A DNA stretch of 64,000 bases from a bacterium (GTDB lineage Bacteria > Spirochaetota > Leptospiria > Leptospirales > Leptonemataceae). Where the stretch lies: positions 124,001-188,000 of the forward strand of contig JANSYA010000008.1 in the NCBI GenBank assembly GCA_024742665.1. Reading direction: 5' to 3'. Below the pieces are notes generated by a model, which saw only the letters and a list, made by a program, of their open reading frames with translations, did not search any database and was not told the origin of the DNA. Numbering within the stretch: the stretch's first letter is position 1; the number at the start of each line of letters is the position of its first letter. Shown here one piece after another: positions 26,761 through 35,170 of the stretch. Both the position numbers and the translations under genes were made by a program.

Positions 26761-28336
26761 GCACAACGTCGAATACGTTTTCGAGCTGAGAGACTTTTTC
26801 GAGGGCCGCTTTGTCCATCAGGTCGTCGATCGTGACGACGCAGTAGGCGGTGCCGCCTTTGGAATCGCGGCTGAGTTCCAGGTGGGCGATATTCACGTCG
26901 CTTTCGCCGAGGGCCATGCCGATGTTGCCGACCATGCGGGGCATGTCGCGGTTCTTGAGGACGAGCACGATGCCTTCCGGTTTGAATTCCAGAGGCAGGC
27001 CGAACATCGAAAAGACCATCGCTTCGCCTTTCATGGCGGTCATTTCCAATTCGGTTTTGTTGCCATTCGAGGCGGTGAAGGTCACGCGCACGAAACTGGA
27101 AAAGCCCGTGGCCTCGGCGGTCTTGTGTTCGTTGACTTCAATGCCGCGATCCTTGCCCAGCACCGGAGCGTTGACCACGTTGACTTCGTCGCCGAGAGCC
27201 AGACTCAAAGCGCCGGTCAGAATCGAAGTCGTAACCGGCTGCGTCATGTACTTCGAAATTTCGCCGCAGTAGTCGATGCGAATCGATGCGGGGTCGGCCT
27301 GCAGCATATGGCCGAGCAGTTTGCCGATCGGCTGGCCGCCGGCGAAGTAGGGCTTGAGAAAGTCCATCGAATCGGGATCGACGGTCGGAAAGTTCAGCGC
27401 GTTGCGGGCGACGCCGAGCTTGAAGAAGTCGATTAGCTCGTCGATGGTTTCCATCGCCACGGCGAATTCCGCGTCGCCGGTTGACGCGCCCAGGTGCGGA
27501 GTCAAAACCGCGTTATCGAATTTGATCAGCGGATGATTCGGATCCAGGGGTTCTTTGGTGAATACGTCGAGAGCCACGCCGCCGATCTGTCCGGACTCGA
27601 GACCTGCAACGAGAGCGTCTTCGTTATAGATGCCGCCGCGCGCGCAGTTGATCAAACGCACGCCTTTTTTCAGATCTTTGAGATTGTCTTTGTTTACGAA
27701 GTCGCGGGTCGTATCGGTCAGCGGCGTGTGAACCGTAATGAAATCGGACTGCTTGATAATTTCTTCGCTGGAAACAATATCTATTTCCAGGCTCGCCAGA
27801 TTCGCCGCCTGGATAAAAGGATCGAAACCGATCACGCGCATCTTCAGGCCCTTCGCGCGCTTGACGACTTCTTTGCCGATGCGTCCGAGGCCGACGACGC
27901 CCAGAGTTTTGCCGGTCAATTCGACGCCCTTGAATTTGCTTTTCTCCCACTTACCGGCGTGCATCGACTCGTTCGCCTGGGGCGTCTTGCGCGCGGAGGC
28001 GAAGATCAGGGCCAGCGCTTGCTCGGCCGTCGACACGGTGTTGCCGCCGGGCGCGTTCATAACGATCACGCCGCGGCGTGAAGCTTCGGGGATGTTGATG
28101 TTGTCGACGCCGACTCCGGCGCGGATAATGATTTTCAAATTTTCGGCTTTCGCCAGGACTTCTTCGTCGACTTTCGTCGCGGAGCGAATGATCAGACCGT
28201 GGGCGCCGGAGATAATATCCAGCAGTTGTTCGCGAGTGTGGCCGCCTTCGTAGACCACATCTAAATTGCTTTCTCCTTTCAGACGCGCAATGCCTTCGGC
28301 GTCGAATTTATCGGAGACCACGATCTTATGTTTCAT
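26744..28336 (-). CDS. serA: D-3-phosphoglycerate dehydrogenase
   Basis: A 530-residue long-type PGDH, the first enzyme of serine synthesis, oxidising 3-phosphoglycerate with NAD+. N-terminal MKHKIVVSDKFDAEG, nucleotide-binding GVVGLGRIGKEVVKRAKG, catalytic INCARGGIYNEDAL and VLTPHLGASTGDAE are clear. An intervening (allosteric substrate-binding) domain follows at about 320-450, and then a C-terminal ACT domain, VNIAHLELSRDS to FDVVQVDLR, where serine would bind for feedback control. The open frame extends upstream to 28531, but this start is the conserved one and avoids overlap with the preceding hydrolase gene. A palindrome lies just before the start. Confidence 0.96.
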   Translation of the reverse strand: MKHKIVVSDKFDAEGIARLKGESNLDVVYEGGHTREQLLDIISGAHGLIIRSATKVDEEVLAKAENLKIIIRAGVGVDNINIPEASRRGVIVMNAPGGNTVSTAEQALALIFASARKTPQANESMHAGKWEKSKFKGVELTGKTLGVVGLGRIGKEVVKRAKGLKMRVIGFDPFIQAANLASLEIDIVSSEEIIKQSDFITVHTPLTDTTRDFVNKDNLKDLKKGVRLINCARGGIYNEDALVAGLESGQIGGVALDVFTKEPLDPNHPLIKFDNAVLTPHLGASTGDAEFAVAMETIDELIDFFKLGVARNALNFPTVDPDSMDFLKPYFAGGQPIGKLLGHMLQADPASIRIDYCGEISKYMTQPVTTSILTGALSLALGDEVNVVNAPVLGKDRGIEVNEHKTAEATGFSSFVRVTFTASNGNKTELEMTAMKGEAMVFSMFGLPLEFKPEGIVLVLKNRDMPRMVGNIGMALGESDVNIAHLELSRDSKGGTAYCVVTIDDLMDKAALEKVSQLENVFDVVQVDLR

Positions 28337-28340
28337 ATAT

Positions 28341-28355
28341 ACCAGAATTTCTGGT
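28341..28355. promoter_or_regulatory. Palindrome immediately upstream of the serA start
   Basis: ACCAGAA-T-TTCTGGT is a 15-bp inverted repeat ending 5 bp from the serA ATG, where a ribosome binding site would be expected and none is obvious. It could be an operator or a small hairpin affecting translation. Confidence 0.35.
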
Positions 28356-28400
28356 AAGGACGCGGTGGCAAGTGGAACCCGCTTCGAAAGCGCGATCGTC

Positions 28401-29465
28401 TCAGCGGCCGGAGCGGCGCTCGGGACCCGGACCGACCAGATTGTCGGGCTGGCGCAGAGTCGGTTCGGAACCGCCGAAGAGACGCTTCCAGAATCCCGGT
28501 CGACCGCCCGCAAAGCGGCCCCGGGCTTCATGACCTTTGCGTTCGCCGTGTTCTTCGAGGGTGTCGCGGATAAAGGATTCGATGTAGCGAAAGACGCGAG
28601 TCCTGGCGCGAATGTGAGTCAGCAGAGTGTGCATCGTCGAAAGATCCGGCGGCAAAATAAACATGAAGGCGCGCTTCTCGCGGCTCTGAATGTGATTGTG
28701 AATATAGATTTGATTTTCCGCTGAAACCGTTCGATCGTTCGCGGCGATGATCGAGCAGTACGGAACTGAAATGCGCCCGAGCCCCCGGCGCACTTCGCCC
28801 AGGGCGAGCTTGAAGCTGTGCAGACACTCCACCGAAACTTCGCGCGCGTAGCCGACCCACGGGCTCAGCTTTTCCGTGCCCCGCGGCCGGTCGCCCATTG
28901 GTAGAATCGGTTTCACGTGGCGCAGAATTCCGCTGATGACTGTCGCCGGCTGATGCATGATAAAGCGCCCGTTATAGAATCCGTTAAAGAAGACCGGCGA
29001 AGAGATCGTGATGATCCCCGAAGGACGAAAGGTGTCGGCGTTGCGGGCGGCGACTTGCAGGCAGATGGTCCCGCCCATCGAAAAGCCAATCAGAAATATT
29101 TTACGATACTTCGAGCGTTCCGCCAGGTAGTGTTTTTCGACGAACTCGACGAGATGATAAAAGCGCGTGCGCGCCATGTCTTCAATGCGCGTGCCGTGGC
29201 CGGGCAGGAGCACGCCGATCGCGGTGTGGCCCAGGCTGTGGATGAATTCGCCGAGCGGCTTTACATTAAAGGGGCTGCCGCGAAATCCGTGGCAGATCAA
29301 AAAGGCGATGCCCGAATCTCCTTCTAAGCGCCAGGGTTCCGCGCCCGGCATGATCTGGGCCGGAGTGGGTTCCGGCGGCGGCGGCAGTCGTTTTTCGGGC
29401 AGGCCGAAGTGGCCGATGGCAAGCAGCACGCCGAGTAAAACAACGAGAATCCAGAAGGCAGACAT
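28401..29465 (-). CDS. Membrane-anchored alpha/beta hydrolase
   Basis: A 354-residue protein. One N-terminal membrane segment (FWILVVLLGVLLAIGHFGL) is followed by an alpha/beta hydrolase fold of the carboxylesterase/monoacylglycerol-lipase type: LICHGFRGSPFNVKPLGEF oxyanion region, VLLPGHGTRIEDM, nucleophile elbow GFSMGG, acid in IIAANDRTVSAEN, and histidine in LSTMHTLLTH. The last 40 residues are basic and glycine-rich. It probably hydrolyses lipid or short esters at the membrane; the substrate is unknown. It ends 64 bp before the serA start and may share a transcript with it. Confidence 0.85.
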   Translation of the reverse strand: MSAFWILVVLLGVLLAIGHFGLPEKRLPPPPEPTPAQIMPGAEPWRLEGDSGIAFLICHGFRGSPFNVKPLGEFIHSLGHTAIGVLLPGHGTRIEDMARTRFYHLVEFVEKHYLAERSKYRKIFLIGFSMGGTICLQVAARNADTFRPSGIITISSPVFFNGFYNGRFIMHQPATVISGILRHVKPILPMGDRPRGTEKLSPWVGYAREVSVECLHSFKLALGEVRRGLGRISVPYCSIIAANDRTVSAENQIYIHNHIQSREKRAFMFILPPDLSTMHTLLTHIRARTRVFRYIESFIRDTLEEHGERKGHEARGRFAGGRPGFWKRLFGGSEPTLRQPDNLVGPGPERRSGR

Positions 29466-29594
29466 GAATCAGGGAGAGGGAGCTCCGCAGGCGAACAGAG
29501 GGCAATCATAAATTCGAGCTCGCTCCAGAAGACCGGCCGGCCGGTAACAGATGATTGACACCTGCCGGGGACGAAGACGACTCTCCCTCCGACT

Positions 29595-29840
29595 ATGGCG
29601 GATTATACCAGGCGCGTGCAGATTCTTTTGACCGAAGAGCAGCACGATTTTTTAACCGGCCTGGCCGAGAGCCGCCGGCGATCCGTCGGGGATCTGGTCC
29701 GGACGGCATTTGAAGAAGTGTATCGGCCGTCCGCCTCGATTCGCGAGCTGCAGGCGCTGGAGCGACTCGGACAGCACACTTATATAGAAGAAAGCCCCCG
29801 GCAGATTATTGACGCGCTGGAAGGCCCCCGATTCCCATGA
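29595..29840 (+). CDS. Ribbon-helix-helix antitoxin-like protein
   Basis: An 81-residue protein. The first 45 residues (YTRRVQILLTEEQHDFLTGL, then RRRSVGDLVRTAFEEVY) have the strand-helix-helix pattern of RHH repressors such as VapB/CopG antitoxins. The C-terminal half is acidic and may wrap the partner. Its stop overlaps the start of the PIN-like gene (ATGA at 29837), the arrangement of a type II toxin-antitoxin pair. Confidence 0.65.
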   Translation: MADYTRRVQILLTEEQHDFLTGLAESRRRSVGDLVRTAFEEVYRPSASIRELQALERLGQHTYIEESPRQIIDALEGPRFP

Positions 29841-30346
29841 GTTCGCCGGAGCAATTCGAAAACCGGCTCTATTTGGACGACGCCTGCCTTTTACTGCTGG
29901 CTGCGGCCGGCGAACGCAAGCAGAGCCTGCTGCAAAGCCTGGCCGATCACGTGAAACATGAGGGTCAGGTGTTCACCAGCGCGGCCGGACTTGCCACTGT
30001 GCAGGAATACTTTCTCGCTCATTCGAGCGCCGCGGCTTTGCGCCAGTTCTGGAGCGATCTTGACGGCCTCTTTCGCGAGATTCTGCCGGTGCGCGGCGAG
30101 GATCTGGGTCGCGCTCTCGATATTCTGGAGTTCACACGGCCCGCCGGGAATTCATCCGACGTCCAGGCCGGGTCTGCGTCGCCGGACGTCTCTGCGAATT
30201 CGAAGCAGCGGTCGATCCCGGGCCGTGCAGCCTTCGCCGGTCCCGCTCTACACGCGGCCATCGCTCTGAACAACGGCATTGAATGGATCGCGGACCCGAA
30301 CAATCGCTATGGCGACATCCCCGGCATAAAAGCGTTTGAATTCTGA
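29837..30346 (+). CDS. PIN-like (VapC-type) toxin candidate
   Basis: A 169-residue protein. PIN-like features: an N-terminal acidic strand end YLDDACLLLLAA, a middle Glu in ATVQEYF, and a C-terminal block ALHAAIALNNGIEWIADPNN followed by RYGDIPGIKAFEF, which resembles the usual DAlhaAiAlenG...tdDrdF..ipGl.. of VapC RNases. The aspartate before the first of these (DAL) appears as Pro-Ala-Leu, and the next acidic position is ADPNNRY, so catalysis may be weakened. A Ser/Pro-rich insertion interrupts the region at about 115-140. Translationally coupled to the RHH gene. Confidence 0.6.
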   Translation: MSSPEQFENRLYLDDACLLLLAAAGERKQSLLQSLADHVKHEGQVFTSAAGLATVQEYFLAHSSAAALRQFWSDLDGLFREILPVRGEDLGRALDILEFTRPAGNSSDVQAGSASPDVSANSKQRSIPGRAAFAGPALHAAIALNNGIEWIADPNNRYGDIPGIKAFEF

Positions 30347-30369
30347 CGCGGCTCTTTGATAGTACGGGC

Positions 30370-31620
30370 ATGTCGAATTCCTCTGCCACCCAGAATTCTA
30401 CTTTCGATTCCGCGACCGGATCGGCGCCTGCTTCGGTGCCGGCTGCGTCGGCCGAACAGGTCGCCAGTTTGACCGAAGCCGAGCGCAGCGTGCGCGATCT
30501 GGTCGCCTCGATTTCCGACGGTGAGCTGGCCCCGATCGCGGAGCGGCTGGATCGCAACGAAGAATTCGCCGCTGGAGTATTTCAGAAGCTGGGCGCGGCC
30601 GGATTGATGGGCATCGTCATTCCCGAAGAATACGGCGGAGCGGGGGCCTCGTTTTTATCGGCCGTGCTGGTCATGGAAGAGCTGGCGCGCAACTGCGGCG
30701 GCACCGCTCTGAGTTTCGGAGCACACGCCTTCATCGGTGCTTATAATATCTATAAAGCGGCAAGCGAAGAACAGCGGCGGCGCTTCTTGCCGGATCTGTG
30801 TTCCGGAAAAAAACTCGCGGCCTGGGCGCTGACCGAACCGGGCAACGGCTCCGATGCGATGAATTTGCAAACCCGCGCCGTCAAAAAAGGCGATCGCTAT
30901 ATCCTAAACGGCAGCAAAACTTTTATTACGAACGGCAGCGTCGCCGACACGATCATGGTGATGGCGCGCACCGGTCCGGCGGACAGCGCGCACAAAGGCA
31001 TATCGGCCTTTATCGTCGAACGCGGCTTTCCCGGATTTTCCAGCGGCCAGCCCATGGAAAAGATGGGCATGCGCGCGAGTCCGACGACCGAGCTATTCTT
31101 CGAAGACTGCGAAGTGCCTGAAGAGAATCTGCTGGGTGCCGAAGGGCAGGGCGGCTATCTGGCGCTGCAGGGCCTCGACATGGAGCGAACTCTCTTTTCA
31201 GGACTGCCCATCGGCTTAATCCAGGGGGCTTTGAATATCGCTTTGAAATATACGAGCGAGCGCTCCCAGTTCGGCAAAAAGATCGGCGGCTTCCAGCTCG
31301 TGCAGGCGATGGTCGCCGACATCAGTATGCAGCTGTACATCTGTCGGCTGCTGGCCTACGATGCCGCCCGCAAATTGGAGGCGGGACAGAACGTAACTCT
31401 GGGCGCTTCCTATTCCAAGCTGTATGCCAGCGAATCCTGCGTGAAGGCGACCCTCGATGCGATTCAGCTGTTGGGCGGCTACGGTTATATTCGCGAGTAC
31501 GGCGTCGAGCGACTCATGCGCGACGCGAAGCTGATCGAAATTGGCGGCGGCACTTCGCAAATCCAGCGGCTGATTATCGCGCGGGAAGTCTATAAACAGG
31601 CGGGGCTGGATCTGCGCTGA
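30370..31620 (+). CDS. Acyl-CoA dehydrogenase, isovaleryl-CoA dehydrogenase-like
   Basis: A 416-residue flavoprotein that introduces an alpha-beta double bond into acyl-CoA and passes electrons to ETF. Signatures: IPEEYGGAGASFLSAV, AWALTEPGNGSDAMNLQT, FGKKIGGFQLVQAMVADI and LLGGYGYIREYGVERLMRDA. The C-terminal motif reads EIGGGTSQIQRLIIAR, lacking the YEGT glutamate of short/medium-chain enzymes. Instead Glu272 in LDMERTLFSGLPIGLIQ sits at the helix-G position used by isovaleryl- and long-chain enzymes. The N-terminal 35 residues are low-complexity. Pairing with the downstream carboxyltransferase suggests leucine or branched-chain degradation. Confidence 0.9.
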   Translation: MSNSSATQNSTFDSATGSAPASVPAASAEQVASLTEAERSVRDLVASISDGELAPIAERLDRNEEFAAGVFQKLGAAGLMGIVIPEEYGGAGASFLSAVLVMEELARNCGGTALSFGAHAFIGAYNIYKAASEEQRRRFLPDLCSGKKLAAWALTEPGNGSDAMNLQTRAVKKGDRYILNGSKTFITNGSVADTIMVMARTGPADSAHKGISAFIVERGFPGFSSGQPMEKMGMRASPTTELFFEDCEVPEENLLGAEGQGGYLALQGLDMERTLFSGLPIGLIQGALNIALKYTSERSQFGKKIGGFQLVQAMVADISMQLYICRLLAYDAARKLEAGQNVTLGASYSKLYASESCVKATLDAIQLLGGYGYIREYGVERLMRDAKLIEIGGGTSQIQRLIIAREVYKQAGLDLR

Positions 31621-31677
31621 GCCGCGACGGTCCTCAGAAATCGCCGGCTGTTTTTTTGTTATGGTGTATCAAATTAG

Positions 31678-33243
31678 ATGAACCCCGATCGCATCGCCAG
31701 ACTGGCGGAACTCAAAAAAATCGCCCGGGGCATGGGCGGGCCCGAAGCCCTGGCGAAACAAAAAAAACGCGGACGGCTGAACGTGCGCGAGCGCCTGGAT
31801 CTGCTGTTTGATGCGGAGAGCTTTTTCGAAATCGGCCTGCACGCCGATCACGCCGGCGTCGCCCGGGATCTGAAAGATCGCGCAGTGCCCGCTGACGGCG
31901 TCGTTACCGGCTGGGGCAAAATCGACGGCCGCGACGTGCTCGCAATCGCGTACGACTTTACGGTGCTCGCCGGCACCATGGGGCGCACCGGCGAAGCCAA
32001 GTGCGCGCGCGTGCGGGATCTGGCCGTGAAGCATCGCCGACCGGTCGTCTGGCTGGTCGACTCCGGCGGCGCCCGCGTGCAGGAAATGGGCGGCAGTTTT
32101 TTTGCGACGACCGGCTATCTCTTTCGCGAGCAGGTCACGCTCTCGGGGGTCGTGCCCCAGGTGAGTGTCGTGATGGGGCCCGGGGCGGCGGGCACGGCTT
32201 ATATTCCGGCTCTGTCGGACTGCGTGATTATGGTTCGCGAGCAGGGCACCCTGGCCCTGGGCGGGCCGCCGCTGGTCAAAGCGGTCTTAAACGAAACCGT
32301 CAGCGAACAGGATCTTGGCGGCGCCGACGTGCATCTAACGCGCTCCGGCGTCGCGCATATCGGCGCGGAGTCCGATGCCGAAGCGCTTGCTCTGTGTCGC
32401 GATTATCTATCGTACTTTCCCTCGCACTCGGGGGAAGCGCCGCCCGTGCGCGGACCGGCGCCTGAGAAATGGAGCGGCCGCGCGGACGACGCGCTGCTTT
32501 CGATCGTGCCCGACGATCCAGCGACGCCCTTCGACATGCAGGCGGTGATCGACCTGCTCATCGATCAAGAGAACAAAAGTCTGGGCTATATGTCGCGCTT
32601 CGGCCACAGCGTCATCACCTGCTTCGCGCGCATCGGCGGCTATCCCGTGGGCATCGTCGCGAGCCAGAGCGATCATCTGGGCGGGGTCCTCGAAAACGAC
32701 GCCTCGGACAAGGCCGCGCGCTTTATCAGCGTCTGCGACGCCTTCGGAATCCCCCTGGTTTTTTTACAGGACGTGCCGGGCTTTCTGGTCGGCAGCCGCG
32801 TCGAACGGGCCGGCATCATTCGCCACGGGGCGAGCCTGCTGTTTGCGGTCAGTCGCGCGACGGTGCCCAAGCTGACCTTTATCGTGCGCAAAGCCTACGG
32901 CGCCGGCTATTTCGTGATGTGCGGCCGGGCCTTCGAGCCGGATTATATCGCGGCGTGGCCCACGGCGGAAATCGCGCTGATGGGAGCCGAGGGTGCTGTG
33001 AATATTATGTACGGCAATCAGCTGGCGAAGCTTGGCCCGGAAGAAGCCACCGCGAAGCGCACTGAACTGGAAGCGGCCTATCGATCGGAAGTGACGCCGG
33101 AACGAGCGGCGGCGCTGTTTGGCGTGGACGATATCATCGATCCCCGCGATACTCCGGGCATCGTCAAGCGCGTGCTGGATCTTACGTTCGATAATAAAGA
33201 AGTGGCGAGACCCGCGCGCAAACACGGCATCTTTCCGGTGTGA
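31678..33243 (+). CDS. Acyl-CoA carboxylase, carboxyltransferase (beta) subunit
   Basis: A 521-residue carboxyltransferase of the propionyl-/methylcrotonyl-CoA carboxylase type. It has the two crotonase-fold halves: N-terminal RLNVRERLDLLFDAESFFEI, VWLVDSGGARVQEMGGSFF and VVMGPGAAGTAYIPALSD; C-terminal GYMSRFGHSVITCFARIGGY, FLQDVPGFLVGSR and AYGAGYFVMCGRAFEPDYIA. It transfers carboxyl from biotin to acyl-CoA. The biotin carboxylase and biotin carrier parts are not in the window. Next to an isovaleryl-type dehydrogenase, methylcrotonyl-CoA is the most natural substrate, but propionyl-CoA cannot be ruled out. Confidence 0.9.
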   Translation: MNPDRIARLAELKKIARGMGGPEALAKQKKRGRLNVRERLDLLFDAESFFEIGLHADHAGVARDLKDRAVPADGVVTGWGKIDGRDVLAIAYDFTVLAGTMGRTGEAKCARVRDLAVKHRRPVVWLVDSGGARVQEMGGSFFATTGYLFREQVTLSGVVPQVSVVMGPGAAGTAYIPALSDCVIMVREQGTLALGGPPLVKAVLNETVSEQDLGGADVHLTRSGVAHIGAESDAEALALCRDYLSYFPSHSGEAPPVRGPAPEKWSGRADDALLSIVPDDPATPFDMQAVIDLLIDQENKSLGYMSRFGHSVITCFARIGGYPVGIVASQSDHLGGVLENDASDKAARFISVCDAFGIPLVFLQDVPGFLVGSRVERAGIIRHGASLLFAVSRATVPKLTFIVRKAYGAGYFVMCGRAFEPDYIAAWPTAEIALMGAEGAVNIMYGNQLAKLGPEEATAKRTELEAAYRSEVTPERAAALFGVDDIIDPRDTPGIVKRVLDLTFDNKEVARPARKHGIFPV

Positions 33244-33308
33244 ATGCCTGGCGCACGGCGGAGAGCGGAAGCAGGCCTGGCCTCCGGCCTCCGGATTGAA
33301 AGGCGTGC

Positions 33309-33327
33309 GCGAAGCGGAGCGCTTCGC
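33309..33327 (+). terminator. Hairpin between convergent genes
   Basis: GCGAAGCG (33309-33316) and CGCTTCGC (33320-33327) with a 3-nt loop, followed by CTTATTTAA. It is a plausible weak terminator for the carboxyltransferase gene, placed right at the end of the convergent small gene. Confidence 0.45.
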
Positions 33328-33328
33328 C

Positions 33329-33619
33329 TTATTTAACTTCGCAGAGGATCTTATAGTTGGCCGCGTCGCAGCTCGAAGTCGTGCCGCCGACTTTGCAGCC
33401 GCAGGCCTCGGCCTTTTTGCGTTTATCCCAGTTGTCTTTGCCTTCGAATTTAACGTAGGTGTAGGGTTGACCCTGGCAAATATAGCAGCCGTCGCCCTGG
33501 GCAAGCAGGGGATCCGGATCGGTGAGCCAGGTGCCGGCCAGCGCGATGGTGACCAGCATGAGCAGGCCGGCGAGCAGGCGCATGCGATGTTTCAGGGAAA
33601 TTCGAGGGTGATGATTCAT
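33329..33619 (-). CDS. Small exported cysteine-rich protein
   Basis: A 96-residue protein. A basic start and a hydrophobic segment (about 13-32, LLAGLLMLVTIALAGTWL) look like a signal peptide or anchor. The mature part has cysteines in CYICQG, ACGCKVGG, SSCDAA and ILCEVK, six in total, which could form disulphides or bind metal in the periplasm. I do not recognise the family. It converges on the carboxyltransferase gene and diverges from the DUF4321 gene. Confidence 0.6.
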   Translation of the reverse strand: MNHHPRISLKHRMRLLAGLLMLVTIALAGTWLTDPDPLLAQGDGCYICQGQPYTYVKFEGKDNWDKRKKAEACGCKVGGTTSSCDAANYKILCEVK

Positions 33620-33849
33620 GTCTGTACCGGGGGCGCCTGTGATGCGCTGACTATTGGAAACAAGCGGGACATGCGGCGGCTGTCCAGCATTATTGGTCGT
33701 GGTGGTCGGGGCATGAGTTCAAAAAAAGCGGCCGGCGAGCGACGATTGGGCCAGAAAAGGAACCCAGAGCACCAGGGTGCGGGCGGGCGATTGCGGGAAA
33801 GAATTGACGCTCGTGCCACGCACAAAACTCTGGCCGGGAAACGTGTGGA

Positions 33850-34101
33850 ATGGTAAAATATTCCATTAGTTTTGTGCTGCTCGCCCTCTTTTTCGGGCTG
33901 ATGATCGGCACGGTTGCGGGATCTTTGCTGGAGCAGATCTTCGGGCTGAGTCTTTTGAACTGGCCACTGTTCGGCGATGAGCCTCTGACCTTGATTGAGG
34001 ACTTTTATTTTATCACAAAATTCGAGATACAGATTACGCCGGGCGGCCTTTTAGGTTTCGCAATTACCGCGTATGTGCTGTATCGCAAGGGACGAAGTTA
34101 A
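33850..34101 (+). CDS. DUF4321 small membrane protein
   Basis: An 83-residue protein with two membrane segments: VLLALFFGLMIGTVAGSLLE near the N-terminus and GGLLGFAITAYVLYRKG at the C-terminus. The closing pattern FEIQITPGGLLG...LYRKGRS fits DUF4321, a short membrane family of unknown function found in several bacterial phyla. It ends 2 bp before rpsB, so it is the first gene of the long ribosomal/lipid/isoprenoid run. Confidence 0.8.
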   Translation: MVKYSISFVLLALFFGLMIGTVAGSLLEQIFGLSLLNWPLFGDEPLTLIEDFYFITKFEIQITPGGLLGFAITAYVLYRKGRS

Positions 34102-34103
34102 CA

Positions 34104-35060
34104 ATGTCGACTATTTCCATGAAAAACCTGCTCGAAGCGGGCGTGCACTTCGGTCATCAGACCCGTAAGTGGAACCCGAAGATGGCGCCGTTCATCTTCA
34201 CCGCGCGGAACGGGATTCATATCATCGACCTGCAGAAGACGGTTCAGATGGCCAAGCTGGCCTACGTCGCTCTGCGGGAATACTCCCATCGCGGCGAAAA
34301 GATTCTTTTCGTCGGAACCAAGAAGCAGGCCCGCACCGCGATCGAACGCGAAGCGGAGCGCTGCGGAATGTTCTATATTAATAACCGCTGGCCGGGCGGT
34401 CTTTTGACCAACTGGGCGACCGTGAAAAAATCCACCGCACGCATGAAGCGTCTGGAACTCATGGAAGAGAGCGGCAGCTTCGACCAGGAAGCGCGGACGA
34501 AAAAAGAGGCCCTGGAACTCCAGCGGGAACTCGACAAACTGCGCAAGAACCTGGGCGGGATCAAGGACATGCAGACGATCCCCGAGATCATGTTCGTTAT
34601 CGATCCTTCGAAAGAAAGCATCGCGATTCAAGAAGCACGCAAGATGGGCATCAAGATTTTCGCGGTCGTCGATTCGAACTGCAACCCGGACCTGATCGAT
34701 TATCCGATTCCGGGCAACGACGACGCGATCCGCGCGATTTCGCTGTTTCTGCAGACCATGGCCGACGCCGTGATCGAAGGCACCCAGGGCATCGCTTCCG
34801 GCGCGGAGTTCACCGACGACGACGCTTCGATGGACGCTGAAGAGATTCAAAAAGCGGACGCGCGTTACAAAGGTGAATACGACGAAACCGGCGAATTCAT
34901 CATGGACGAAGCGAACGCAGCGGCAGCGGCTGCTGCTGCCGATGCAGCCGCCGCTGCGACAGCTGCGGGCGGCACGGCTCCCGCGGCCGAAGGCGAAGCA
35001 GCAGCTGCTCCCGCCGCCCCGGCTGCGGAAACGCCCGCTGCGCCGGCGACCGAATCCTGA
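34104..35060 (+). CDS. rpsB: 30S ribosomal protein S2 with long Ala-rich tail
   Basis: A 318-residue protein. The S2 core spans about residues 1-245, opening MSTISMKNLLEAGVHFGHQT with the signature FIFTARNGIHIIDLQKTV, and including NRWPGGLLTNWATVKKS and AVVDSNCNPDLIDYPIPGND. It is followed by an acidic linker and a C-terminal alanine/proline/glutamate-rich tail of about 50 residues with homopolymeric alanine runs. Most S2 proteins stop near 240-260, so the tail is an extension, presumably disordered on the ribosome surface. Followed by tsf as in most bacteria, with a 110-bp spacer. Confidence 0.97.
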   Translation: MSTISMKNLLEAGVHFGHQTRKWNPKMAPFIFTARNGIHIIDLQKTVQMAKLAYVALREYSHRGEKILFVGTKKQARTAIEREAERCGMFYINNRWPGGLLTNWATVKKSTARMKRLELMEESGSFDQEARTKKEALELQRELDKLRKNLGGIKDMQTIPEIMFVIDPSKESIAIQEARKMGIKIFAVVDSNCNPDLIDYPIPGNDDAIRAISLFLQTMADAVIEGTQGIASGAEFTDDDASMDAEEIQKADARYKGEYDETGEFIMDEANAAAAAAAADAAAAATAAGGTAPAAEGEAAAAPAAPAAETPAAPATES

Positions 35061-35170
35061 TCGGAAACGGAACGCATGCGAGAAACGAGCGCGGTCCCGC
35101 CTGTTCAGGGTGGCCGCGCCCGGATTCACACACTTACTGAAATTTATTCGAAAAGGTACTGCTGAGAGTT

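Noticed and set aside
30019..30303. Minus-strand gene opposite the PIN-like toxin
   Set aside because: Shadow frame of the plus-strand gene, with no domain or ribosome binding site.
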